A DNA stretch of 9,610 nucleotides from PKWO01 sp036384915 (GTDB lineage Bacteria > Pseudomonadota > Gammaproteobacteria > Burkholderiales > Burkholderiaceae_D). Below the pieces are notes generated by a model that was not told the origin of the DNA, ran no database searches, and was given only the letters and a program-made list of their open reading frames with translations. This document shows, one piece after another, positions 1 through 6,345 of the stretch. Both the position numbers and the translations under genes were made by a program. Position 1 is the stretch's first letter; the number at the start of each line of letters is the position of its first letter. The stretch spans positions 1-9,610 of the forward strand of contig DASVLJ010000046.1 of assembly GCA_036384915.1 (NCBI GenBank), in the 5' to 3' direction.

Positions 1-67
1 CTGCCTCCAGTCCAACCTTGGCCTTGAATTCCGCCGTGTGCGTCTTGCGCTTCTTACCTTCACTCAT
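1..67 (-). CDS. IS3-family transposase OrfA, N-terminus only (runs off window)
   Basis: The minus-strand ATG at 65-67 opens a frame reading MSEGKKRKTHTAEFKAKVGL and two more residues before the window ends. A lysine/arginine-rich start followed by T-A-E-F-K-A-K-V is typical of OrfA of IS3-family elements, the small helix-turn-helix protein that combines with OrfB by programmed frameshifting to form the transposase. A purine-rich AAGGGATG motif lies about 9 bases upstream as a possible ribosome-binding site. Only 22 codons are visible, so the subgroup within IS3 cannot be assigned. Confidence 0.75.
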   Translation of the reverse strand, partial: MSEGKKRKTHTAEFKAKVGLEA

Positions 68-135
68 TTGCTATCATCCCTTCATGGACGACAGCTTAAA
101 CTACCCGTCTTCTTCTGTCTCGAATTCGGGGTCCA
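1..135 (-). mobile_element. Left end of an IS3-family insertion sequence (partial)
   Basis: On the minus strand the segment starts at base 135 with TGGACCCCGAATTCGAGACA, a TG-initiated terminus as IS3-family ends have. It leads, 68 bases later, into an orfA-type start codon at 67. At about base 136 the reading frame of the neighbouring IS1380 transposase leaves its family sequence, so the boundary is supported from both sides. The element continues beyond the left edge of the window, so its right end and any target duplication cannot be seen. The exact terminal base (134-137) is inferred. Confidence 0.72.
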
Positions 136-982
136 CTATAGCGCGTTGCTTCTCAAGCGTCTGGGCATAGCGCCGCTGCATGCACTCTTCCCAGGGCGCC
201 ACGATGCGTTGCAGTCGCGCGTTGCGCGCCACGCCGATTACGTATCCCACGTCCTGGCGTTCGCACCAGCGGATCAAGCGTTGACGGCAGAATCCCGAGT
301 CGCCACGAACGATGATGCGCACACCGGGCCAGGCATGTCGTAGACGCACCACCAGCAGTTTGATGAGCGCCGCAGCATGTTTGGCGCCATCGATCCGGCT
401 GTTGCGCAGGACGCATGCGAGCATGGCACGACCGGCAAACACGTAAAGCGGCAGATAGCAGTAATGGTCGTAATACCCGTGGAACTCGCTACGCTCCTGG
501 TCCCCGTGCAGCGCGATGTCGGAGGCATCGATATCGAGGACCAATTCTTCCGGCGCCGCTGGTTGGGCTGCGACGAACTGTTCGACGAGTACACGATTGA
601 GGCCCGCGACGTCTGCACGATTGGCGCGCTGCTCCATCCGGCACAAGGTTGGACTGCTGCCCAGTTCTTCGCCCGTCCCCACTGCTGTCTGCATCAGGGG
701 ATCGCTGCGCAGCGCGGCATGATCGTTCAAATCCTCATAACCGCAACACAGACCGTATAGCCGCTGGGCAACCAAATCGCGTAATTCGTGAGTGATCAGG
801 TCTTGATTGCGCGGGTCGTGCAGCGCCGCCGCCACCGCCGCGGACAGACCGATGCGCCGATCCACTTGCCGCAGCAGCATCAGCCCGCCATCGGAGCTGA
901 TGGCGCCACCCTCGAAATTCGCTTCAATTTGGCGCCGACCAAGGCGCCCAAAATTCATCTGGTCTGCGGTACACTTTGGCAT
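101..982 (-). pseudogene. IS1380-family transposase, 3'-truncated by an IS3-family insertion
   Basis: This is a DDE transposase of the IS1380 family. The ATG at 982 gives MPKCTADQMNFGRLGRRQIE, followed by the family-typical F-E-G-G-A-I-S-S-D-G-G-L at about 23-34. The acidic catalytic region is visible at LDIDASDIALHGDQE (149-163; D150 or D152) and at RGDSGF (226-231; D228). The third catalytic acidic residue should lie beyond the break. Genuine family sequence ends near residue 282 (LEKQRAI). The last residues, VDPEFETEEDG, are encoded by the IS3-family terminus, and a stop follows at 101-103. The frame gives 293 residues against roughly 430-450 for the family. It is therefore predicted inactive, although an intact copy elsewhere could act on surviving ends. 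Confidence 0.85.
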
Positions 983-1070
983 CGGCGAAGTTGCATCGAA
1001 TGTGGCGTGGAAACCTTATTCTATGCGGCCTCTGGCCCTTCGCCGACTCTTTTTCGATGAAATATCCGGG
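136..1070 (-). mobile_element. IS1380-family insertion sequence, truncated at its distal end
   Basis: The segment contains the N-terminal two thirds of an IS1380-type transposase (minus strand) plus its upstream end. The likely terminus is at about 1070, where the minus strand reads CCCGGATATTTCATCG; IS1380-family ends begin with CC. The terminus lies immediately after the TAG stop codon of the HPP-CBS gene (1071-1073), so the element inserted exactly at or next to that stop. The distal part is lost where the IS3-family element begins at 135. The second inverted repeat is not in the window, so the left boundary is a truncation point and not a true end. Confidence 0.7.
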
Positions 1071-2252
1071 CTAGCGCTCTTCCAAATCGGCCAGCCTGCC
1101 GCGGTAAAGCCCCGCCACCAGGTCGGTATTGGTCACGATGCCGCACAGGCGCCGTTCGGCATTGAGCACCGGGATGTGATGCACGCCGTATTCGGAGAGC
1201 AACGGCACCAGTTCGACGATATGCATGCGTTCATCGGCGGTATGCACCTGGCGCGTCATGATCTGGCCCACGACCTCGGGTTTGTCGGTGTGGGTCAGGC
1301 CGCTCTTTTTCAGCAAGTTGCGCATCCGGCCGGCAAAGCCCTCATAGCCGCCCGTTTCGACATGGCGCATGAAATCGAGCTGGCTCACGATGCCGATGAC
1401 GCGCCGTGCCCGGTCCACCACGGGTAATGCCTTCACGCTGTGCTTTTGCAGCACTTCCCAGGCTTCGGCGAGCGAGGTGCCGAATTCCACCGTCACCACG
1501 TCGCGCGACATGATGTCGGCGCAACTGATTTCGCCGAGCCGGCGCCGGTAGGCGTGCATTTCAGTCTGCATCAGGAGGCTTTCCAGGTCGTCGCGGCTCA
1601 CGTCCAGCACTTCATTGTAGTTCTTCAGCACGTAGTCGAGGTCGGCCGGTGTGAAGCCGAGGCGGTCGCCCGGCGGCTGGTCCTGGGTGGCATGCAGCTT
1701 GTCGTGCGTATGCACCACCGGGTGCGGATAGCGGTGCCGCGTCAGATTATTGTAGAGTAGAGCGGCGCACAGCAGCAGGAGCGAATTGATGCCGATCGGC
1801 GCCAGCAGGAAATGATAGCCCAGCGCATGGATCGCCGGGCCGCCGAGGACGGCGGTCAAGGCCACGGCACCCGAAGGCGGATGCAGGCAGCGCAGGGCCA
1901 GCATCGCACCGATGGCGCCGGCAATCGCAATCGAAGCCGCTAGTTGCGGATCGGCTATCCATCGCACGCAAGTCACGCCGATGGCGGCCGATACGAGATT
2001 GCCGCCGATGATGGACCACGGTTGCGCCAAGGGGCTCGAAGGCAGGGCGAACAGCAGCACGGCCGAGGCGCCCATCGGCGCCACCAGCATGGGCAACGAG
2101 ACGTCCGGGCCAAGTAGAAGCCGGGTGGCTGCACCCGTGATGAAGATGCCGATCAGGGCGCCGATACAAGCACGCAGGCGTTCGCGGTAGCCGACCCGGA
2201 CCCGGCCGGGCACAAAGCCCAGCAGCCATTGCCTCATGGCGATGATATTCAT
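1071..2252 (-). CDS. HPP-family integral membrane protein with tandem CBS domains
   Basis: The 393-residue protein has an N-terminal HPP domain with about six hydrophobic segments (roughly 27-47, 52-70, 80-98, 105-121, 126-142 and 150-168), including the signature CLHPPSGA (122-129). A linker of about 75 residues follows, then two CBS domains (about 244-297 and 328-383; IVSQLDF and IVTNTDL mark the ends of the repeats). CBS pairs usually bind adenine nucleotides and gate transporters or enzymes. HPP proteins are poorly characterised, and plant and cyanobacterial members have been linked to nitrite transport. The substrate here is unknown. I chose ATG 2252 over the in-frame TTG at 2267 because AGAGGGA lies at the right distance before 2252. 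The gene is 115 bases downstream of gshA on the same strand with no strong terminator between, so read-through is possible. Its stop codon abuts an IS1380 end. Confidence 0.88.
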   Translation of the reverse strand: MNIIAMRQWLLGFVPGRVRVGYRERLRACIGALIGIFITGAATRLLLGPDVSLPMLVAPMGASAVLLFALPSSPLAQPWSIIGGNLVSAAIGVTCVRWIADPQLAASIAIAGAIGAMLALRCLHPPSGAVALTAVLGGPAIHALGYHFLLAPIGINSLLLLCAALLYNNLTRHRYPHPVVHTHDKLHATQDQPPGDRLGFTPADLDYVLKNYNEVLDVSRDDLESLLMQTEMHAYRRRLGEISCADIMSRDVVTVEFGTSLAEAWEVLQKHSVKALPVVDRARRVIGIVSQLDFMRHVETGGYEGFAGRMRNLLKKSGLTHTDKPEVVGQIMTRQVHTADERMHIVELVPLLSEYGVHHIPVLNAERRLCGIVTNTDLVAGLYRGRLADLEER

Positions 2253-2367
2253 AGATTCCCTCTGCAAAGAAGCGCGCTATCTTAAAGGATTCGCCTTTCC
2301 CTTGCAGGTGGATCCGGGTATGCGCCGGCGACGCGCGTTCAACGGTAGCGCGCCCCGGTGCCGCTTA

Positions 2368-3957
2368 TCAGCTATCGCAGAGCTGCTTCGGCGTGCGGGA
2401 GCGGTAGTCGGTAATGAACTGGTCGAAGTCGCCGGTCTGCTCGCGTTCCATCTTTTCCTGCTCCGCGATCGAGGAATGCGCCATGCGGGTGAACAGCAGC
2501 GTGTCTTCGGTCGAGGGCGGGTGCGCGCGGAACTCGGCCGCATGCGCCTGGCTTTGTCGCAACACGAAGCCGGTGAAGGAATTGCCGCTGGCGCGGATCG
2601 CATCGAGCACGCGTGCCGAAGGCGTCAGCGCGGCATCGCGCAACTTGGCTTGCTGCGCCTGCAGCGCCGTCTTGTGGCTGTCGCCGCCGTGCGCCTTGTC
2701 GAGCACGGCGGCGGCCTGGCCGATTTTTTCCAGCAACTCCAGGCCCCAGGCTTGCAGCGCGACGTCGCCGTTGCCCCGGTTCAACATCAAGCCGGGCTTG
2801 CGGCCTTCCTTGACGGTGCGCGAGAAATTCTCGCGGTTGCGCGCGGCCTCGAGCTCGTTGGTGGCCGGGCTGTCGTCCATGGCGCAGAACAGTAGGAAGG
2901 CATCGAGAAAACGGCCGGTTTGCAGATTGATGCCGAGCGGCTCGAACGGATCGATATCCATGCAGCGGACTTCCACGTATTGCACGCCGCGTGCGCACAG
3001 CGCTTCGACGGCGCGTTCGCCGCTATTGATGACGCGTTTGGGGCGGATCGTGGCGTAGAACTCGTTCTCGATCTGCAGCACGTTGGTATTGATCTGCCAC
3101 CACTCGCCGTTGCGCTTGGCGCCGAGTTCCTCGTAAGGCGCATAGGGTTGCTGCACTGCGCGCGCCAGGCTGGTCATGTATTCGCGCAGAGTGTTGTAGG
3201 GCGGCACCAGGCCGGCCTGGGCATTGTTCTGATAACCGAGGTCGCTCATGCGCAGGCTGGTGGCATAGGGCAGGTAGAGCGTATCGTCGGACAGGGTTTC
3301 CAGCCGATGCGGTCGGCCGCGCAGGAATTGCGTGGCCAAGGCCGGCGAGGCGCCGAACAGATACATCAAGAGCCAGCTGTAGCGGTGGAAATTGCGGATG
3401 AGCGCAATGTAGCTCTCGGATTGGTGATCGCGTTCGCTGCCGCCGGCCTGCTCCTCGCGCTGCAACAGCCGCCACAGGTCTTCCGCCAGCGAATAGTTGT
3501 AATGGATGCCGGCGATGCATTGCATGGTGCGCCCGTAGCGCAGCGCCAACCCGCGGCGGTACACGTGCTTGAGCATGCCGATGTGCGAGGTGCCGTACCA
3601 GGCGATGGGAATCTCGTCGTCGGGCGGCAGGATGCAGGGCATGGAATCGCTCCACAGCAATTCGCCTTGCAGTTGCGTATGCGAGAAGCGGTGGATCAGG
3701 TCGAGGTCGCGCAGCACGTCGGCAATGTCGTGTTCTGCCGGCGTGATGAATTCGAGCAACGACTCGGAATAATCGGTCGTGATCTGCGGGTGCGTCAGCG
3801 TCGAGCCGAGGCCCTTGGGGTGCGGCGTCATGGCCAGCTTGCCTTGGGCATCGGCGCGCAGGGTCTCGCGCTCGATGCCGCGCAAGCCGCGCAGCTGCAG
3901 GGGCAGGTTGGCGTCGGCGGCAAGTAGGGCCATGCGGCGTGTCAACAGGTCGCTCAA
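2368..3957 (-). CDS. gshA: Glutamate-cysteine ligase (gamma-glutamylcysteine synthetase)
   Basis: This cytoplasmic enzyme catalyses the ATP-dependent first step of glutathione synthesis, joining L-cysteine to the gamma-carboxyl of glutamate. The 529-residue length matches the proteobacterial class (E. coli about 518). Family motifs are clear: GIERETLR (27-34), LTHPQITTDYSESLLEFITP (54-73), SMPC (105-108), YGTSHIGMLKHVYRRGL (121-137) and GIHYNYSL (150-157). The start is a TTG at 3957, supported by AAGGA six bases upstream. The next ATG (residue 9, 3933) has no comparable site, and the protein aligns from the very beginning of the frame. Long open frames on the plus strand over this gene are a result of its high GC content. 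A TTG start may keep translation moderate. The next gene in the same direction is the HPP-CBS protein, with no known functional link. Confidence 0.96.
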   Translation of the reverse strand: MSDLLTRRMALLAADANLPLQLRGLRGIERETLRADAQGKLAMTPHPKGLGSTLTHPQITTDYSESLLEFITPAEHDIADVLRDLDLIHRFSHTQLQGELLWSDSMPCILPPDDEIPIAWYGTSHIGMLKHVYRRGLALRYGRTMQCIAGIHYNYSLAEDLWRLLQREEQAGGSERDHQSESYIALIRNFHRYSWLLMYLFGASPALATQFLRGRPHRLETLSDDTLYLPYATSLRMSDLGYQNNAQAGLVPPYNTLREYMTSLARAVQQPYAPYEELGAKRNGEWWQINTNVLQIENEFYATIRPKRVINSGERAVEALCARGVQYVEVRCMDIDPFEPLGINLQTGRFLDAFLLFCAMDDSPATNELEAARNRENFSRTVKEGRKPGLMLNRGNGDVALQAWGLELLEKIGQAAAVLDKAHGGDSHKTALQAQQAKLRDAALTPSARVLDAIRASGNSFTGFVLRQSQAHAAEFRAHPPSTEDTLLFTRMAHSSIAEQEKMEREQTGDFDQFITDYRSRTPKQLCDS

Positions 3958-4287
3958 AAGAATTCCTTCTCAATATTGTTGTTGCTCTTGCCCGTCAAAA
4001 ACAGGGTTGGCAGGGCCGGGCGCAAATTTCGAGCAAGCATAGCCGAAATTCGAAAATGGGGTTGGATGCCCAAAAATCAACAATTGCGCCGAGCCGTGCC
4101 CGGCTGCATCGCGCGTTGCAAAAGCTGTCGTTGCGTCCATGCCTTACGGCACCATCTTGCGTTTACATTCGGAAAAATCGAGGGTATCGTAGGACGCATT
4201 CAGGCGAATCCCGGCGATTCGGGGGAGGCGCGCCGCCAGCGGCGTGGTCCGATAGCTGACCAAAACCTTATAAAGCGAAGGACTGCC
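3958..4287. other. Divergent intergenic region between gshA and the 120-residue protein gene
   Basis: These 330 bases hold no convincing coding frame. The plus-strand half contains a sigma70-like promoter (4162-4190) and a small perfect hairpin CGAATC-ccggc-GATTCG (4205-4221) in the predicted leader. Just before gshA on the minus strand, TTGACG (3993-3998 region) is followed by AT-rich sequence, but its implied transcription start would fall on the gshA ribosome-binding site. The gshA promoter is therefore unresolved. Confidence 0.5.
4162..4190 (+). promoter_or_regulatory. Putative sigma70 promoter of the 120-residue protein gene
   Basis: TTTACA (4162-4167) matches five of six -35 bases. It is separated by exactly 17 bases from TATCGT (4185-4190), which matches four of six -10 bases. 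The predicted start near 4197 gives a leader of about 90 bases before ATG 4288. This is pattern matching only. Confidence 0.42.
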
Positions 4288-4650
4288 ATGCTATTTCTGC
4301 GCAATACGCATTCCCCGGTGGCCGAAGGCGTGTATCTGGTCGACGTGGCCGCCAAACCTCCGGGCAAGACCTTCGCCGTCATCGCGGCTCTGGATGCCGA
4401 TAACCCGCCGCAAGCTTTCCTCTCGGCGCTAGAGGGTCTGGGTTTTAAGCGAACCGAATCCAAAACCTACACTCACGGCGACGGCAAGAAGGTACTCGAC
4501 GTGCAATATCAAAAGCCCGGCACGGACTTGTTCCAGGGTTGGACCAATGCCGAGAAAGACGCCAATCTGAGTGCGCTCGAAGCCATGCTGGGCGGCTTCA
4601 ACATCAATGTGACGCCGCGCGTGATGAGCATGGCGGAGGCGTATCAATAA
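4288..4650 (+). CDS. Unrecognised 120-residue soluble protein
   Basis: I do not recognise the family. The ATG at 4288 is preceded by GAAGGA at an ideal distance, and the frame (MLFLRNTHSPVAEGVYLVDV at the start) ends with TAA at 4648-4650. There is no signal peptide, membrane segment or cysteine. The protein alternates short hydrophobic strands (V-Y-L-V-D-V at 15-20, F-A-V-I-A-A-L at 29-35) with a probable helix (QAFLSALEGLGF, 42-53), so a small alpha/beta fold is plausible. The C-terminal part is polar and includes F-N-I-N-V-T-P (104-110). It has its own promoter and stands alone, divergent from gshA and convergent with the oxygenase gene. It could be a lineage-restricted housekeeping protein. 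The good ribosome-binding site and clean codon pattern make it a real gene; its function is unknown. Confidence 0.8.
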   Translation: MLFLRNTHSPVAEGVYLVDVAAKPPGKTFAVIAALDADNPPQAFLSALEGLGFKRTESKTYTHGDGKKVLDVQYQKPGTDLFQGWTNAEKDANLSALEAMLGGFNINVTPRVMSMAEAYQ

Positions 4651-4660
4651 TAATGACTTG

Positions 4661-4710
4661 GTAGGTCGGACCGGGCGTCGCTACGCCGAGCGTGGCGACG
4701 CCCGATCTAC
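4661..4710. terminator. Large palindrome between convergent genes, possible bidirectional terminator or intergenic repeat
   Basis: GGGCGTCGCTACG (4673-4685) pairs with CGTGGCGACGCCC (4691-4703) over 13 positions, with a single G-T wobble and the 5-base loop CCGAG. The outer arms GTAGGTC (4661-4667) and GATCTAC (4704-4710) pair further, with one mismatch and a bulge. There is no run of T on either side, so it is not a classical intrinsic terminator. It lies exactly between two convergent genes, where it could stop transcripts from both. The GTAGGTCGG beginning resembles dispersed intergenic palindromes common in proteobacteria. Confidence 0.6.
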
Positions 4711-4720
4711 GATTCGCTGT

Positions 4721-5761
4721 TTACACTTCCTGATACGTCGAATAAAACGAAGCGTAGTTGTTATCAAGCTGGAAGTTGATATACGAGACCGTGATCGACG
4801 TCGACAACCCCTCCACGTAATGCCACCAGCCCACCGGGATGAACAGGATTTCGCCCGGGTTCAGCACGCAATCGATCACCTGCACGTCCTTCATCATCGG
4901 ATAGGTCGCGTAATCGATGTTCTTGCCGTCCACCGGCGTATAGCAGTGGAAATTGTTGTAGACGTAGGGCAGTTCGCATGAGGGGATCATGCGCACGCGC
5001 TTGCTGCCCATCACTTGGGCCATGAAATTGTTGGTCAGATCGTGGTGGAAGGGCGTCAGTGTGCCGGTCGGGCCAAACCACAAAAAGCCGTCGTCCGGCG
5101 AATTCATGTCGAGGTATTCCGGGATGCCGCCGATGTCTTCCCATAGCGCGGCCAGTTCCTTGCGGTTTTGCGAGGTATTGTTCGCCGTCATGTAAAAATC
5201 GTTGGTGTTGCCGGCGTTTTCGATCATCTCCACGTAGCGCCGCATCGGCATGGTCTCGCGCAGTTTTTCCGTGTTGACCTCGTAGTTGGCATCCTTGCTG
5301 CGGCCGATCTGCACTTGCACCATGGCATCGCCGACCTTGTCCTTCAGGTATTGGAAGTTCCACTTCTTCCGCGCGGGCCAGTCTTCCAGCATGCCGGTAA
5401 TGATGACGGGCTTGTTGTTCAGGTAATAACGCACGTAGAACTCGGCGCGCGTCAGACGTTCGCGCCGCTCGATCTCCATGCAGTTGGGCGATTGGCGCGC
5501 CAGCTTGCGGTGTATCTCCAATATCCAGTCGTGCTTCTTCAGCCGGTTCTTCAGGCGTTGGCTGGCCTGGCGGGCGCCGTTCATATAGGGGCTGGACATG
5601 GCAGCCTGCAATTCTCGTCCCGCGTCGTCGGGCGACACGCCGTTTTTCACCATGACCTGGAACATGCCGTTCGGGTCGTTGTCGAGCATGAGGTTTTCCG
5701 CAATCCAACGGCGCCAATCGTCGTTGACGGGTATGCTCCTCGCTGCTGCCGCCTGCTCCAT
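4721..5761 (-). CDS. FIH-like JmjC/cupin-8 Fe(II)/2-oxoglutarate-dependent oxygenase
   Basis: The 346-residue protein has a helical N-terminal region (about 1-100) and a cupin-8/JmjC fold (about 105-335). The facial triad is visible: H239-x-D241 in LTPFHHD and the distal H314 in PVGWWHYVEG. T236 (three before the first His) and K254 (GSKRV, fifteen after it) occupy the places of the 2-oxoglutarate ligands T196 and K214 of human FIH. NPGEILFIPVGWWHYVEG (301-318) also follows the FIH pattern. All cofactor residues are present, so an active protein or peptide hydroxylase is expected; related cupin-8 proteins hydroxylate Asn, Asp, His or Arg side chains. I chose ATG 5761 over the in-frame start at 5827 because GGAGAGAG precedes it. 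The gene diverges from the borosin precursor across 347 bases. Its substrate is unknown. Confidence 0.87.
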   Translation of the reverse strand: MEQAAAARSIPVNDDWRRWIAENLMLDNDPNGMFQVMVKNGVSPDDAGRELQAAMSSPYMNGARQASQRLKNRLKKHDWILEIHRKLARQSPNCMEIERRERLTRAEFYVRYYLNNKPVIITGMLEDWPARKKWNFQYLKDKVGDAMVQVQIGRSKDANYEVNTEKLRETMPMRRYVEMIENAGNTNDFYMTANNTSQNRKELAALWEDIGGIPEYLDMNSPDDGFLWFGPTGTLTPFHHDLTNNFMAQVMGSKRVRMIPSCELPYVYNNFHCYTPVDGKNIDYATYPMMKDVQVIDCVLNPGEILFIPVGWWHYVEGLSTSITVSYINFQLDNNYASFYSTYQEV

Positions 5762-5798
5762 GGTCTCTCTCCATCCTCTAGTGGTGTTGTGTGCATGG

Positions 5799-5827
5799 AT
5801 TTTGCATGCTTGCGTGCCGGATGACAA
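5799..5827 (-). promoter_or_regulatory. Putative sigma70 promoter of the oxygenase gene
   Basis: On the minus strand TTGTCA (5827-5822) matches five of six -35 bases. A spacer of exactly 17 bases separates it from CAAAAT (5804-5799), which matches four of six -10 bases. Transcription would begin near 5792 and give a leader of about 30 bases that contains the GGAGAGAG ribosome-binding site of ATG 5761. Confidence 0.48.
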
Positions 5828-5886
5828 GCCTTGCCGCGTGGCGCGATACCAGCGGCGGGCGGTCTGGCTCCCAAGGAAGGTGATTT

Positions 5887-5928
5887 ATGGCAACGTTGTG
5901 GTACGGAACCACTCGAAGTGCAAGATGA
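5887..5928 (+). CDS. Possible 13-codon micro-ORF with strong Shine-Dalgarno
   Basis: ATG 5887 opens MATLWYGTTRSAR and a TGA stop. It is preceded by AAGGAAGGTG (5873-5882), one of the strongest ribosome-binding sites in the window, at a suitable distance. The ORF lies upstream of the predicted precursor promoter, so it would need its own transcript. Chance occurrence is quite possible; I know of no counterpart. Confidence 0.2.
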   Translation: MATLWYGTTRSAR

Positions 5929-5943
5929 TTCACAGGTTGGCAA

Positions 5944-5979
5944 AATTGTGGCTGAAATCGTGTGCTTTATGACACAATT
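5944..5979. promoter_or_regulatory. Inverted repeat just upstream of the precursor promoter, possible operator
   Basis: AATTGTG (5944-5950) and CACAATT (5973-5979) form a perfect 7-bp inverted repeat with a 22-base spacer. The right arm ends six bases before the -35 element, a common position for an activator dimer spanning about three helical turns. No regulator gene is visible in the window. Confidence 0.3.
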
Positions 5980-5985
5980 GAGCGT

Positions 5986-6014
5986 TTGACAGGTAAGTGG
6001 TCGTCGGTAATACT
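5986..6014 (+). promoter_or_regulatory. Putative sigma70 promoter of the borosin precursor operon
   Basis: A perfect -35 hexamer TTGACA (5986-5991) is followed after 17 bases by AATACT (6009-6014), which matches four of six -10 bases; a TAATAC alternative starts one base earlier. The predicted start near 6021 leaves a leader of about 88 bases before ATG 6109. It is the best promoter match in the window and sits in front of the precursor. Confidence 0.55.
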
Positions 6015-6047
6015 TCGAGTAGGAAAGCTTGCTCATTTGCAAGTATT
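6009..6047 (+). promoter_or_regulatory. Hairpin-forming sequence at the start of the precursor leader
   Basis: AATACTT (6009-6015) is repeated in inverse as AAGTATT (6041-6047). Nested inside, CTTGC (6028-6032) pairs with GCAAG (6039-6043) around a 6-base loop. The inner hairpin would lie about 8 bases into the predicted transcript, where it could stabilise the RNA. The outer repeat overlaps the -10 element and could instead be a protein-binding site. Confidence 0.28.
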
Positions 6048-6108
6048 CCTCGCATTGTGGAGTGAATTGCCCAGTTCTTCAACCCTTCAAACTATAAAGA
6101 CTACTGCC

Positions 6109-6327
6109 ATGTCAAAACTCTTTGATTACCTGAATCACCTTGATAAGAATGCGGATGCGCGTGATGCGCATGCTGCGGACCCGGCTGGAAGCATGACGAA
6201 TTTTGGACTTTCGCAGGATGAGCAGGACGCGTTGATGTCGGGGGATAGGCAGCGTGTAGCGGACGCTTGTGGGATACCGGTTGAGAATGTGGGGACGATG
6301 TTGGTTCCGCAGACGCCATTTAATTGA
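6109..6327 (+). CDS. Split-borosin precursor peptide (substrate of the downstream N-methyltransferase)
   Basis: The 72-residue peptide has an N-terminal helical leader (SKLFDYLNHL, 2-11) and a conserved-looking segment FGLSQDEQDALMSGD (32-46). That segment has the pattern of the borosin-binding domain: I recall LTPQERAALELGD in fungal OphMA, and a G-L-T-D-E-Q...M-T-G-D segment in the bacterial precursor SonA of Shewanella oneidensis. Such domains dock on the methyltransferase. The C-terminus ENVGTMLVPQTPFN (59-72) is the likely core, with hydrophobic M64-L65-V66 as the best candidates for backbone amide methylation. Length, helical leader and short hydrophobic tail match split-borosin precursors, and a borosin-type methyltransferase follows at 8465. 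ATG 6109 has only a weak AAAGA upstream. The gene ends 18 bases before the sensor gene, so the two are probably cotranscribed. Without the nearby methyltransferase it would be called a LigA-like small protein. Confidence 0.88.
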   Translation: MSKLFDYLNHLDKNADARDAHAADPAGSMTNFGLSQDEQDALMSGDRQRVADACGIPVENVGTMLVPQTPFN

Positions 6328-6345
6328 CTCGCGGGCGGCAGGCGA

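Larger units (their letters stand above)
5762..6108. other. Divergent intergenic region between the oxygenase and borosin precursor genes
   Basis: These 347 bases contain a minus-strand promoter for the oxygenase (5799-5827), a plus-strand promoter for the precursor (5986-6014), an inverted repeat just upstream of the latter (5944-5979) and a hairpin-forming leader (6009-6047). A 13-codon micro-ORF with a strong Shine-Dalgarno is also present (5887-5928). No longer gene is visible. Confidence 0.6.

Noticed and set aside
38..343. Plus-strand 101-codon frame over the IS junction
   Set aside because: It crosses the boundary between two insertion sequences and is antisense to the transposase.
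2920..3927. Long plus-strand open frame of 335 codons over gshA
   Set aside because: It is antisense to a gene with unmistakable GshA motifs; the translation is low-complexity (A, R, G, H rich) with no recognisable domain.
3958..3998. TTGACG with AT-rich downstream sequence as the gshA promoter
   Set aside because: The best-spaced -10 matches poorly, and the implied transcription start would coincide with the ribosome-binding site.
4764..5774. Alternative minus-strand open frame of 336 codons inside the oxygenase gene
   Set aside because: It is a different frame of the same strand, arginine-rich and without domains, whereas the chosen frame contains the full FIH-like motif set.
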